Below are positions 1 to 8,282 of a stretch of DNA of 64,000 nt, in pieces. A program made the translations under genes and the position numbers. The stretch is from Arsukibacterium sp. MJ3 (GTDB lineage: Bacteria; Pseudomonadota; Gammaproteobacteria; Enterobacterales; Alteromonadaceae). The notes under the pieces were generated by a model. That model searched no databases, had not been told where the DNA came from, and worked only from the letters and a program-made list of their open reading frames with translations. The number at the start of each line of letters is the position of its first letter. Position 1 is the stretch's first letter. The DNA lies in NCBI RefSeq assembly GCF_000987765.1, contig NZ_LAHP01000004.1, positions 1 through 64,000 of the forward strand. The letters are read 5' to 3'.

Positions 1-144
1 TTAGTTGTCGCTCGCCTAGCTGTCAAGATTTTGGTGATTGTGATTAATGGTGCTAACGCCTAGTGTTTGTTACTCACTGTGTTGTTCAGTTGTGCCTGTC
101 CTTTTTACTGTTTTTACTGCTGCTTACCTGTAGTGTCAGAATGC

Positions 145-173
145 AAAAACGCCACCCGCAAGGTGGCGTTTTT
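145..173. terminator. Bidirectional intrinsic terminator
   Basis: A 12-bp perfect stem (145-156 with 162-173) around a 5-base loop has an A-run on one side and a T-run on the other, so it can stop transcription in both directions. It lies just downstream of ytfE, which reads leftwards. Bases 1-144 hold no gene that I can support. A nearly identical hairpin lies at 54802-54830. Confidence 0.85.
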
Positions 174-198
174 ATTAATCAAGGCGAGGGGAAATAGC

Positions 199-909
199 TT
201 ATTGGCAACTACCGCAACACATTTGGCTGTCTGCTCTTTGGTTTACTGCTGGCTGCACAAATAAAATCTGATTCTCAAGTAAAATATGCTGCATTAAATC
301 TTCTTTTAGTTCCTGTAACCCCAGGTACAACGCGGTCCATGTGTTACAGGCATCGGCCGGCAACGTAATATTATTGGTTAGTTTATCAAGAGTTTCCAGT
401 GCATCGCCATGTTGCAGGTGTTCTTCCTCCATTACACTAATTGGCCCCACCGGATAAATTCCACCGGCTAACATTGGAAACAAAATTTGCTCCTCTTTTA
501 TCATATGGCTTTCCAGCTCCTGGTACATGTCATCCAGATGCTGAGCCAGGCCAGTTGGACAATTTGGGTCTGTTTCGTGGACATGTTCTACCCGGCGTGC
601 TAAACGACACAGTTCAGGCAGTTGCTGGCGGTGGCGCTGGTGAAAGCGCTGCAGAATATGCTCAATAAGCTGCTTTACCGGTTTGCTGCGCCAATCAGTT
701 ATCTCGCCATCTTGTTGTTGTAATAGCCTAAGTGCACTCAGTATTGGCGCGGTATCCAACTCTTTTTTAGCTAAAGCTTGGCGCAGGCTATGCTCGCCGC
801 CGCAGCAGAAATCTAGTTTATTTTGATGAAATACCGCCGTTGCACCGGCAATAGTGGTGGCAATGTGGCCTAAAGACTGATCTAAAAGTGACTTGTGAGT
901 GAAAGACAT
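199..909 (-). CDS. ytfE: Iron-sulfur cluster repair di-iron protein (RIC)
   Basis: Cytoplasmic hemerythrin-like protein of the RIC family, which helps repair Fe-S clusters damaged by NO or oxidants. The N-terminal ScdA-type segment carries the DFCCGG motif (Cys35, Cys36). The rest is a four-helix hemerythrin domain with repeated His/Glu metal-ligand helices (for example HMIKEEQILF and HILLENQILF). At 236 residues it is slightly longer than E. coli YtfE because of a C-terminal tail ending MCCGSCQ, three extra cysteines that could bind metal. It is divergent from norR, and a sigma-54-like element lies in its promoter region, so NO control through NorR is likely. The ATG at 909 follows a purine-rich site. 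Family assignment is firm; the role of the tail is unknown. Confidence 0.95.
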   Translation of the reverse strand: MSFTHKSLLDQSLGHIATTIAGATAVFHQNKLDFCCGGEHSLRQALAKKELDTAPILSALRLLQQQDGEITDWRSKPVKQLIEHILQRFHQRHRQQLPELCRLARRVEHVHETDPNCPTGLAQHLDDMYQELESHMIKEEQILFPMLAGGIYPVGPISVMEEEHLQHGDALETLDKLTNNITLPADACNTWTALYLGLQELKEDLMQHILLENQILFVQPAVNQRADSQMCCGSCQ

Positions 910-965
910 ACTAACTCCTGCTTACTTAATTAAAGTGCCGCGTTAACTGTGCGGTTAACCTTATA

Positions 966-982
966 TGGCAAGAGTTAGGCCA
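966..982 (-). promoter_or_regulatory. Candidate sigma-54 (-24/-12) promoter of ytfE
   Basis: Read on the minus strand this is TGGC-N8-TTGC, with GG and GC exactly 10 bases apart as sigma-54 promoters require. A start near 957 would leave about 48 bases of leader before ytfE. NorR, a sigma-54 activator, is encoded divergently alongside. Degenerate GT-N7-AC matches occur upstream (1025-1035 and 1050-1060), but that pattern is too loose to count as proof. I see the -24/-12 match directly; NorR control is inference. Confidence 0.5.
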
Positions 983-1078
983 TAACTACCACCTTTGATT
1001 TATATAGCATTATTATCAGCTATGGTAGATTACACCCAGTAAAAGCAGGGTGAAAACAACCCAGAGGTAATAACGACC

Positions 1079-2605
1079 ATGTTGGAAGAGAGTTTAATTG
1101 CAGATTTGATCACAGATTTACCGGCGGCGGTACGTTTGCAGCGTTTGGTAAGTACTTTACGTAATCATTTTGGTTGTGGTGCGGTAGGGTTGCTTAAAAT
1201 TGAACATGACATATTGAGACCGGTTGCGCTGCATGGTTTAGTGCGCGAAGCGCTAGGCCGCAGATTTATTGTGGCTAAACATCCGCGGTTGGCGGCTATT
1301 TTAGCCAGCCGTAACCCGGTAAGGTTTGACCCCGACAGTGATATGCCAGATCCGTATGATGGACTGTTAGCTGAGCAGCCCGGCCTAGCGTTGCCGGTAC
1401 ATGATTGTATGGGTATTTCGCTGTATATTGAAGGTCGTTGTTGGGGTGTATTAACCCTGGATGCGTTAAATGCCGGCAGTTTTTCTCACGTTGCAGTATT
1501 TGAATTGCAGCGTTATAGCTTATTGGTAGAAGCCGCGGTGCGGATGACGGAACTGGAGCAGGCTAACCGGGCGCTAAGACTTAACCTGCAGGCCCATGAA
1601 CCGCAGTTTGAAGCTGCCAGCAAGCAGCGCTATGAGCTGATTGGCCAAAGTAAAGTGCTGCAACAGATTTTGCAAGAGTTAACCATAGTGGCGAGCTCCG
1701 ATTTACCGGTGTTGCTGTTAGGTGAAACCGGCGTTGGTAAAGAGCTATTTGCCCGGCATTTACATCGCAGTTCAGCACGCGCCAGTAAACCGATGATATA
1801 CCTTAACTGTGCTGCATTGCCGGAGAGCCTGGCTGAAAGTGAATTATTTGGCCACAACAAGGGGGCGTTTTCCGGCGCCCACAGTGAACGGGCGGGTCGT
1901 TTTGAGGCAGCACATGACGGTACGCTGTTTTTAGATGAGGTGGGCGAGTTGCCGTTGTCGGTGCAGGCAAAGTTACTGCGGGTATTGCAAGATGGTGAAA
2001 TTCAGCGTTTGGGTTCGGATAAAACTCGGTTGGTTAATGTTCGTTTGGTGGCTGCGACTAATCGTGACCTGAAACAACAGGTAAAAAATGGGGAGTTTCG
2101 GGCTGATTTATATCATCGCTTATCGGTATATCCACTGCCGATCCCGCCATTACGCGAGCGGCCGGATGATATCCCGCTGCTGGCTGGCCATTTTCTTGAA
2201 CTAAATCGAAGCCGTTTAGGCCTGCGTGCGCTTAGATTATCCAATGATGCTGAACTGTCGTTGCTACGTTATGACTGGCCGGGAAATGTCCGCGAGCTGG
2301 AGCATGTTATCAGCCGCGCGGCGATTAAAGCTCTTAGCCAGGGTGCAAACCGTAATGACATTGTTACCCTGGAAGCCACAATGTTAGATTTGGACACGGC
2401 ACCGCTGTCAATCCCGCATAGTGAAGCTCTTGCTCCGGTGCCACGAGGTAGCATCGCATTAAAGCAGGCTGTAAATCAGCTGCAACGGCAGCTAATTCAA
2501 CAAGCTTTGGCCCAGCAAAATGGTAGTTGGTCGCAGGCCGCACGCCAACTAGAGTTAGATCCCAGTAATCTACATAAACTGGCACAGCGGCTGGGCTTAA
2601 AATAA
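1079..2605 (+). CDS. norR: NO-responsive sigma-54 activator NorR
   Basis: Enhancer-binding transcription activator that senses NO by a mononuclear iron in its GAF domain. Order: GAF about 20-160, AAA+ about 188-415 and a Fis-type helix-turn-helix at the end. Visible motifs are Walker A GETGVGKE (215-222), the sigma-54 contact loop GAFSGA (262-267) and Walker B LFLDEVGE. The iron-site neighbourhood is well kept: MPDPYDGL (89-96) and VHDC (107-110) match the E. coli protein region holding its Asp/Cys ligands. Length (508) matches the family (504 in E. coli). The contact loop has Ser where most family members have Thr. It is followed 12 bases later by moeB, probably in one transcript. Targets likely include ytfE and the NO reductase. 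Confidence 0.95.
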   Translation: MLEESLIADLITDLPAAVRLQRLVSTLRNHFGCGAVGLLKIEHDILRPVALHGLVREALGRRFIVAKHPRLAAILASRNPVRFDPDSDMPDPYDGLLAEQPGLALPVHDCMGISLYIEGRCWGVLTLDALNAGSFSHVAVFELQRYSLLVEAAVRMTELEQANRALRLNLQAHEPQFEAASKQRYELIGQSKVLQQILQELTIVASSDLPVLLLGETGVGKELFARHLHRSSARASKPMIYLNCAALPESLAESELFGHNKGAFSGAHSERAGRFEAAHDGTLFLDEVGELPLSVQAKLLRVLQDGEIQRLGSDKTRLVNVRLVAATNRDLKQQVKNGEFRADLYHRLSVYPLPIPPLRERPDDIPLLAGHFLELNRSRLGLRALRLSNDAELSLLRYDWPGNVRELEHVISRAAIKALSQGANRNDIVTLEATMLDLDTAPLSIPHSEALAPVPRGSIALKQAVNQLQRQLIQQALAQQNGSWSQAARQLELDPSNLHKLAQRLGLK

Positions 2606-2617
2606 CCTGAGAACACT

Positions 2618-3382
2618 ATGAGTAAAGCAGATAACAGAAAAGAGTTAAGTACTGCGCAAGCACTGCGCTATAGCCGTCAGCTAATGCTGCCAGCTTTGGA
2701 TTTTCGCGGCCAGGAAGCGTTGTTGGCCAGTTCAGTGTTGCTGATTGGCATGGGTGGTCTCGGCTGTGCCGCTGCACCGTATTTGGTCGCTAGCGGTGTA
2801 GGCAGTATTACGCTGGTCGATGATGACAACATCGATCGTAGCAATTTACAGCGGCAAATTTTGTATCGGGAAGCAGATATTGGCTTGAATAAAGCTAAGC
2901 AAGCCGCAGCAAGCTTAAGCCAGTTAAATTCTGAGATTGAAATTAATGCCCTGCAGCAGCGTTTAAACGCTGAAGCTTTAATGCAGCTGGTACCGCAGTA
3001 TTCGCTGGTGCTTGATTGCACCGACAATTTAACTACCCGCAATGGCATTAACGCTGCTTGCGTTAAGGCTAAAGTACCGCTGGTATCAGGCGCAGCCATT
3101 CGCTTTGAAGGCCAAGTGGCCAGCTTCAGCATGCAGGGTGATGGCGCCTGTTATCACTGTTTAAGCCAGTTATTTGGCGAGCAGCAACTCACCTGTATGG
3201 AAGCTGGTATTTTAAGCCCTGTGGTAGGCATTATTGGTATCATGCAGGCGCTGGAAACAGTAAAAATATTGGCCAGCGTCGGCACGCCGTTGTACGGTAA
3301 GTTGCAGTTATTTGATGCCTTAACCAGCCAGTGGCGTCAGTTTAGTTTAAATAAAAGCCTTGACTGTATTGTCTGCGGTTAA
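2618..3382 (+). CDS. moeB: Molybdopterin-synthase adenylyltransferase MoeB
   Basis: E1-like enzyme that adenylates the C-terminal Gly-Gly of MoaD so that it can be converted to the thiocarboxylate used by molybdopterin synthase. A Rossmann nucleotide-binding motif GMGGLG lies near residue 45. The paired zinc cysteines are CYHC in the middle and CIVC at the extreme C-terminus, and the conserved TCMEAG stretch is present. Its 254 residues match MoeB (249 in E. coli); there is no rhodanese domain. It lies 12 bases after norR, away from the other moa genes in this window, whose MoaD ends in the Gly-Gly it needs. Its last 4 bases overlap the convergent DGC gene. ThiF is the main alternative but fits the context less well. 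Confidence 0.88.
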   Translation: MSKADNRKELSTAQALRYSRQLMLPALDFRGQEALLASSVLLIGMGGLGCAAAPYLVASGVGSITLVDDDNIDRSNLQRQILYREADIGLNKAKQAAASLSQLNSEIEINALQQRLNAEALMQLVPQYSLVLDCTDNLTTRNGINAACVKAKVPLVSGAAIRFEGQVASFSMQGDGACYHCLSQLFGEQQLTCMEAGILSPVVGIIGIMQALETVKILASVGTPLYGKLQLFDALTSQWRQFSLNKSLDCIVCG

Positions 3383-3768
3383 GTCTGGGCTCGCTTTGCT
3401 GCTTGGTGCAGTATATCGCTATGCACCATTTGTAGTAGTTTATAGGCATCGCTTAAATCACAGTTCTCATGGTCCCGTTTTTTATAGCCCAAAGATGTTA
3501 ACTCAATATGCCAGGTAGGCACTACGTCTACCGTTGCCAAGGTCTGCTTAACGCAGTTAAGCGGGCAGCCGTCTACGGCCAGAATTGGTCTGCCGGATTG
3601 GGCTACTTTTATTAGCTGTTTTATCTGACCGCCAACTCCGGCAATACAAGACATTTGTGCCAAGCCTTCCCGATCCAGCACTACGGCTAAATCGTTAGCT
3701 AATTGCGCCACGTTGGAGCAGCCGGAGCAAGAGTAAACCAGCGGTTTTGATGGATAATCGTTGTTCAT
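3379..3768 (-). CDS. DGC-domain putative zinc-binding protein
   Basis: Small cysteine-rich protein of the DGC family (named after its Asp-Gly-Cys motif), 129 residues. Visible motifs are CSGC (14-17), Cys41 and DGCPLNC (66-72), a set expected to bind zinc or another metal. Its biochemical function is not established. Family members are often found close to nitrate, nitrite or NO genes, and here the promoter carries both an exact FNR box (3845-3858) and an exact NarL-type palindrome (3873-3888). That suggests expression under anaerobic, nitrate-rich conditions. The ATG at 3768 follows a purine-rich site; its end overlaps moeB by 4 bases in convergent orientation. Confidence 0.85.
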   Translation of the reverse strand: MNNDYPSKPLVYSCSGCSNVAQLANDLAVVLDREGLAQMSCIAGVGGQIKQLIKVAQSGRPILAVDGCPLNCVKQTLATVDVVPTWHIELTSLGYKKRDHENCDLSDAYKLLQMVHSDILHQAAKRAQT

Positions 3769-3844
3769 GCTAAGTACCTTTATAGCTGGACTATTAACCA
3801 GTTAACAATATGCACCCAGTGTAGAAGCTGAAATAAGCGACAGC

Positions 3845-3858
3845 TTGATATAAATCAA
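3845..3858 (-). promoter_or_regulatory. FNR box upstream of the DGC gene
   Basis: Exact TTGAT-ATAA-ATCAA palindrome. On the minus strand a -10-like TACACT lies at 3818-3823, putting the box near -41.5, the class II activator position. The target is therefore the DGC gene at 3379-3768. Confidence 0.8.
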
Positions 3859-3872
3859 AGCATGGCATCGGT

Positions 3873-3888
3873 TACCTATTTAGAGGTA
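3873..3888 (-). promoter_or_regulatory. NarL-type 7-2-7 site upstream of the DGC gene
   Basis: TACCTAT-TT-AGAGGTA fits the NarL/NarP consensus TACYYMT-N2-AKRRGTA at every constrained position. It is centred about 70 bases upstream of the inferred start and upstream of the FNR box. A cognate narL is encoded at 39571-40224. Confidence 0.75.
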
Positions 3889-3916
3889 AAACTGTTTGTA
3901 ACTTTAGGGGGGTTAA

Positions 3917-3937
3917 CCTTGGGGGGCAGATCCAATT
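3917..3937. repeat. Dispersed 21-bp repeat, copy 1
   Basis: A G-rich 21-mer containing GGCAGATCCAATT matches 44777-44797 at 20 of 21 bases. Each copy sits in a gap between operons. It resembles fragments common around REP-type or IS200-like elements in gammaproteobacteria, but no transposase is nearby, so origin is a guess. Confidence 0.55.
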
Positions 3938-3970
3938 AACCGGTTGTTTGTCCATAGCAACACGTCTGAT

Positions 3971-5173
3971 TTAACCTGGCCGGCCATCTGGCCTTGGCGT
4001 GGTTAACACTGGGAAATACACCAGTACATACAGCAAATAAGCCAGTACCCAGCCGCCGACACCTAACCATAACCACTGCGAAGTTTGTGCTGGCCATAGC
4101 CAAATAAGTAGGGTGCGGCTGATGGCTGCCGCCAGTACCAGCAAAAAGGCCAGCGACATGATGGCATGCGGTTTTAAAGCTCGACCGCTGTGGCCTAGGG
4201 ATACCCTGGCCATCATACTTAAAATCATACCGCCCATAGCGCCAGCGGTTAATGCATGCAGCGCTATGCTGTTGCTGATGTTAAACCCGGCAAAGCGCGC
4301 GCTAAACAGCGTCAAACCAAATGGAATACACCAGTATGCCAGATGTAAAGACCATAATAGCGGCACTTTTAAGGTGATCCAGATTTTCCAGCGCAGGCAG
4401 CGCATGGCGGTTAATAGAGCGCTGGCAGCGAATAAGCTACTCATCGCCAGTGGTGGCAGGTATTTGGTTAAAGCAAAAAAGTGCAGCACAAATATCAGCC
4501 ATAACGAGCCAAGCGCGGCACTGTCTAACCAGATAATGGGCTCGACTTTTTTAGTCTGGGTACCATTAGCCGTAAACATTGGTAATACCCGACCACCGAC
4601 AATTGCAATCAGCAGGGTGACCAGCCAGACCGCATTGTTGCTGCCAAGCTGAATTAAATCGTAGCGGTTATAGGCTACGCCCAGATACATCAGTGCATTA
4701 CAGGCAGTAAGTAGCAGTAACACCGGCACAAAAAACAGGTTACGGCTTTGTCCGGTTTGCAACAGCGGTCGTGCCAGCAGATAAGCGCAAATGGGTAAAA
4801 AGCTAAGATCAACTGCGGCAACCAACGCCAGTGGCAGACCTTCACCAAACAACAGTAACAGACGGCCACTTAGCCACAGCACGCTAATAATAAGTAGGCT
4901 GTAACCATGTGGTGCGCGTAACCCGGTCCAGTTTTGCACTGCGGTCAGCAAAAAACCAATAACAATGGCACAAACAAAACCAAACAGCATTTCATGGCTA
5001 TGCCAAAACAACACGTTGGCAAAAGGGTTAAGTTTAATATGGCCAGCGAGTGCCAGCCCCCAAAGCAGCATGGCGATGGCGCTAAAGGCGGCGCCAAATA
5101 GAAACATGGGCCGAAAAGCTTGGCGCAACAGTGGCAAGAGCTTCTGCTCGGTTGCTAGATCGGAAATTTGCAT
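3971..5173 (-). CDS. nnrS: NnrS-family haem/copper membrane protein
   Basis: Polytopic inner-membrane protein of the NnrS family, about 12 hydrophobic segments over 400 residues. Family members bind haem and copper and help cells tolerate NO and nitrosative stress; the exact reaction is not settled. The signature AFRPMFLFG (19-27) and WHSHEMLFGF (57-66), with its metal-ligand histidines, are clear. Its ATG shares one base with the stop codon of the upstream transporter (TAATG), so the two are translationally coupled. Placement beside norR, ytfE and nitrate transporters supports a role in anaerobic NO defence. Confidence 0.9.
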   Translation of the reverse strand: MQISDLATEQKLLPLLRQAFRPMFLFGAAFSAIAMLLWGLALAGHIKLNPFANVLFWHSHEMLFGFVCAIVIGFLLTAVQNWTGLRAPHGYSLLIISVLWLSGRLLLLFGEGLPLALVAAVDLSFLPICAYLLARPLLQTGQSRNLFFVPVLLLLTACNALMYLGVAYNRYDLIQLGSNNAVWLVTLLIAIVGGRVLPMFTANGTQTKKVEPIIWLDSAALGSLWLIFVLHFFALTKYLPPLAMSSLFAASALLTAMRCLRWKIWITLKVPLLWSLHLAYWCIPFGLTLFSARFAGFNISNSIALHALTAGAMGGMILSMMARVSLGHSGRALKPHAIMSLAFLLVLAAAISRTLLIWLWPAQTSQWLWLGVGGWVLAYLLYVLVYFPVLTTPRPDGRPG

Positions 5174-6471
5174 TATTTATCCTCGTCTAAAAGAAAGTTT
5201 TCGGCTCGGGCAGCCGATAGTTTTTGCTGATATTGTGCCGCCTGGTTGGCGAAAAACATGGTAATCATGCACAGCGCCAGCACACCATATAAAATCATAA
5301 AGCAGCCGGTTACGATGCCAAGTACATCTTGCGCCATACCAAACATTACCGGTAAGGTGCATCCACCCAGTGCGCCAATAGCTGCAATAAAGCCACCCAC
5401 GCTGCCCATATGATGCGGGTAATAGTCGTGAATAACCTTATACACACTGGCTCGGCCAAAGCCTTGTGCCACACCAATAATGAAAATAAGTAAAGTAAAC
5501 CACCAGACATTGATGCCAATTTCCAGCTGTACGTCTTTTTCCAGACCATGCACAATTAAAGTGGTAGGTGGATAACTTAAAAAGAACAAGCAAACGATAC
5601 TAACCCAAAACACGCTCCAGTTAACTGCGCGGCCACCGTAACGATCGGCAAACCAGCCACCGAGTGCCCGCATCATGGACGAGGTTGCAACAAAAAATAG
5701 GGTAAAGGCCATTGCCTGCTGGGCGTTCATGGCATAAGCCTGCATATAGTATTGTGGCAACCACAACAGCAAGGCTAAAAAGCTGCCAAATACAAAGTAG
5801 TAGTATAATGAAAAGCGCCAAATCCGCGCATCACCAGCCATGGCACGTAAGCTAATAGGTGCTACCTTGCTATAGGTCTGGGGTAGCTCTGGCGGTGCTA
5901 ATATGGCGAACAATAAGGTTATTAGTAACAGGCCTGCAGCATAGAGTGGCCCCACCCATTGCCAGCCCAAATAATGTATCGCCAACGGTACCAGCATAAA
6001 AGTAATAGCAACCCCGGCATTGCCCACCCCAAATAACCCCAGTGCCCGGCCCTGACTACTAGAGGCAAACCAGCTACTTACATAACGCACACCAAAGGTA
6101 AAAGACACACCACTGATGCCAAACCAGAGGCCAAGCCATAAATAACCGCTGTAGTTATTTACCCAGGGTAGCAATAGTAGCGCCGGTATTACCGCTAACA
6201 TTTGGTAAATCCACAGCCGGCGCGCACTAACCTGATCGGCTAGTATACCAAACGGGATCCGCAGTAATGCACCGCTTAAAATAGGTGAAGCCAGCAAGAT
6301 GCCATATTCGGTGGCACTGAGTGCGAGTTGTTGTTGCAGCTGTAAGCCCATAACGGCATATAACGTCCATACCGAAAAGCAAGCAGCAAAGGCCAGAGTT
6401 GCCATAAATAAAGCACGTTTTGCGCCTGGCAGCGTGGCTTGAGCCAGCGAAGTGGGGCCAAGGTGCGTCAT
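5173..6471 (-). CDS. NarK-type nitrate/nitrite MFS transporter
   Basis: Twelve-helix major facilitator of the nitrate/nitrite porter family (432 residues). Glycine-rich signature stretches typical of NarK proteins are visible, such as GNAGVAITF in helix 5 and GVAQGFGRASVYK in the second half, with the helix 2-3 loop RIPFGILADQ. It probably moves nitrate in and/or nitrite out across the inner membrane. It precedes and is coupled to nnrS (TAATG overlap). The 301-base gap to the next, divergent transporter holds a TGACGC-N5-GCGTCA inverted repeat (6552-6568) and, closer to this gene, a TACACT -10-like element. It is one of three NarK-family genes in the window; substrate direction cannot be read from sequence. 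Confidence 0.9.
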   Translation of the reverse strand: MTHLGPTSLAQATLPGAKRALFMATLAFAACFSVWTLYAVMGLQLQQQLALSATEYGILLASPILSGALLRIPFGILADQVSARRLWIYQMLAVIPALLLLPWVNNYSGYLWLGLWFGISGVSFTFGVRYVSSWFASSSQGRALGLFGVGNAGVAITFMLVPLAIHYLGWQWVGPLYAAGLLLITLLFAILAPPELPQTYSKVAPISLRAMAGDARIWRFSLYYYFVFGSFLALLLWLPQYYMQAYAMNAQQAMAFTLFFVATSSMMRALGGWFADRYGGRAVNWSVFWVSIVCLFFLSYPPTTLIVHGLEKDVQLEIGINVWWFTLLIFIIGVAQGFGRASVYKVIHDYYPHHMGSVGGFIAAIGALGGCTLPVMFGMAQDVLGIVTGCFMILYGVLALCMITMFFANQAAQYQQKLSAARAENFLLDEDK

Positions 6472-6643
6472 AGTAAAGCATCCAAGAAAACTCGATACGC
6501 AGTAGTGTAACGCGTAAGTAGATTGCTGCTGCAGATAAGAGGGTGTACCTCTGACGCGCTGTGCGTCATTTGACCGGTATTGGCGCTATGCCAGAATGGG
6601 TAGACACCGGCCGTAAGCTGCATTTTAGCCGCAAATGGTGGGC

Positions 6644-6659
6644 TACCACTAAAGAGGTA
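6644..6659 (+). promoter_or_regulatory. NarL-type 7-2-7 site upstream of second NarK gene
   Basis: TACCACT-AA-AGAGGTA is an exact consensus match. It is centred about 92 bases upstream of the inferred start at 6744, almost the same offset as the corresponding site in front of narG. Confidence 0.78.
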
Positions 6660-6695
6660 AGCGATTGCTTTTCATTAAAAAATGTAGAAAAAGCT

Positions 6696-6709
6696 TTGTT
6701 TTATATCAA
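6696..6709 (+). promoter_or_regulatory. FNR-like box upstream of second NarK gene
   Basis: TTGTT-TTAT-ATCAA differs from the FNR consensus at one base. A -10-like TACACT at 6732-6737 places a start near 6744, so the box is centred at -41.5. Gene start is the ATG at 6773. Confidence 0.7.
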
Positions 6710-6772
6710 TGATTTTGCCGTTAGCGCTCTCTACACTGGTGGCAGTTTATTATTAATCCTGTGGAGAATGTT

Positions 6773-8269
6773 ATGGCTGACCCTGCTTTAGCAACGAAAA
6801 ACGGTAGTGGGTTAAACCTGCTTAATTTCGCTGAACAAAAAATAAAAATGCTACACCTTACCTGGTTTGCTTTCTTTTTAACCTTTGTTATTTGGTTCGC
6901 GCATGCACCGTTGCTTATTCATATAAAAGAAGCATTGTTATTAACTGACGCACAAATTAAAGCACTGTTGATTTTAAATGTGGCGATTACTATTCCGGCA
7001 CGAATCGTCGTGGGTATGTTGGTCGACCGCTATGGCCCACGTATTATTTACGCGGTAGTGTTATTTATTTCTGCATTACTGTGTATTGGGTTTGCCTTTG
7101 CCCAAACTTACTCGGCAATTGCGCTATTTCGTTTTTTATTAGGGTTTGTGGGAGCAGGCTTTGTTGTCGGTATTCGCTTAGTCGGTGAATGGTTTCCGCA
7201 CCATCAGGTTGGTACCGCCGAGGGGATCTATGGTGGCTGGGGTAACTTTGGTTCCGCTGCTGCCGCAATGACGTTGCCAACGTTGGCACTGGCCTTTGGT
7301 GGCGATGATGGCTGGCGATATGCTATTGGTACCGTTGGGGTAATTAGTGCTATTTATGCACTGGTGTTTTATAAATATGCCCGCAATACGCCTAAAGGCT
7401 CAGTGTATTTTAAACCTAAAAAAACTGGGGCTATGGTAGTGTCAAGTTGGGGCGCATTGTGGGGCCTTATTTTGATGAACATACCTATGCATCTTGCGCT
7501 TGGCATGCTGGCCTGGCGCTTATCACCGGCCGGCGTAAATTTATTTTCTACTGCTATGATGTATGTGTTGTGGGTGGTGTTGCTGCTGCTTTTTATACTG
7601 CAAACCCAACAAACCTGGCGGATTAACGTTGATCATTTGCGCGCCGGTGTATCGGAGAATGATAAATACAGCTTCAAACAAGTTGGTATTTTAAATATTG
7701 CTTACTTTGCTACCTTTGGCTCTGAGCTGGCGGTAGTGTCAATGCTACCGTTATATTTTCTTGAAACCTTTGAAGGGTTAAGTGCGGTTTCAGCCGGTTT
7801 GTTGGCGTCAGGTTTTGCTTTTATGAACTTGGTATCACGGCCGATGGGTGGTTGGTTTTCTGATAAATTTGGCCGGCGAAAAAGCATGCTGATCTTAATT
7901 AGTGGTCTGGCTGCAGGCTATTTTATGATGGGCTTAATGGACAGCCATTGGTGGATCCCTGTTGCCGTGTTGGCTACTATGGTTTGCAGTTTTTTTGTGC
8001 AAGCTGGCGAGGGGGCGGTGTTTGCGATAGTGCCTTTAATTAAGCGCAGCATGACCGGGCAAATTGCGGGTATGGCAGGTGCCTATGGTAACGTTGGTGC
8101 TGTAGTGTATTTAACGGTACTTAGCTATGTTAGTTACAGTATGTTCTTTTTTGTCATAGCAGCGTCAGCGTTGGTGGGGCTGGTAGCGGTAATGTTTTTG
8201 GATGATCCGAAAGGGCATATCACTGAAGTTGCCGAGGACGGCACTGTTCATCGGATTAACGTTGGGTAA
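6773..8269 (+). CDS. Nitrate/nitrite MFS transporter, NarK/NasA type
   Basis: Major facilitator of the nitrate porter family, 498 residues, about 12 membrane helices. Typical features: [14 protein letters not shown] in the helix 2-3 loop, [14 protein letters not shown] in helix 5 and [14 protein letters not shown] in the second half, the paired glycine motifs of nitrate porters. I take the ATG at 6773 as start because GTGGAG seven bases before it is a good ribosome site; a GTG at 6761 would add four residues. It is followed 14 bases later by a PP2C-kinase fusion, a pairing also known in Pseudomonas aeruginosa, where the kinase PA1782 lies by nasA. Its promoter carries FNR and NarL sites, so respiratory use is likely here. 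Confidence 0.92.
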   Translation: MADPALATKNGSGLNLLNFAEQKIKMLHLTWFAFFLTFVIWFAHAPLLIHIKEALLLTDAQIKALLILNVAITIPARIVVGMLVDRYGPRIIYAVVLFISALLCIGFAFAQTYSAIALFRFLLGFVGAGFVVGIRLVGEWFPHHQVGTAEGIYGGWGNFGSAAAAMTLPTLALAFGGDDGWRYAIGTVGVISAIYALVFYKYARNTPKGSVYFKPKKTGAMVVSSWGALWGLILMNIPMHLALGMLAWRLSPAGVNLFSTAMMYVLWVVLLLLFILQTQQTWRINVDHLRAGVSENDKYSFKQVGILNIAYFATFGSELAVVSMLPLYFLETFEGLSAVSAGLLASGFAFMNLVSRPMGGWFSDKFGRRKSMLILISGLAAGYFMMGLMDSHWWIPVAVLATMVCSFFVQAGEGAVFAIVPLIKRSMTGQIAGMAGAYGNVGAVVYLTVLSYVSYSMFFFVIAASALVGLVAVMFLDDPKGHITEVAEDGTVHRINVG

Positions 8270-8282
8270 TAAAGGATAACAG

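Noticed and set aside
67-264. Open frame of 65 codons at the left edge, plus strand
   Set aside because: It runs through the terminator hairpin and the end of ytfE on the other strand, has no ribosome site and reads like non-coding Cys/Leu-rich translation.
2677-3132. 151-codon open frame opposite moeB
   Set aside because: Shadow of moeB; no ribosome site, low-complexity Ser/Leu/Ala translation.
6552-6568. TGACGC-N5-GCGTCA inverted repeat upstream of the first NarK-type gene, as a NorR or FNR site
   Set aside because: It fits neither consensus. It may be an operator but no regulator can be named, so it is mentioned only in the gene entry.
6561-6791. Open frame between the two NarK-type genes
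   Set aside because: It covers the FNR and NarL sites and the promoter of the downstream gene and overlaps its start; no protein-like features.
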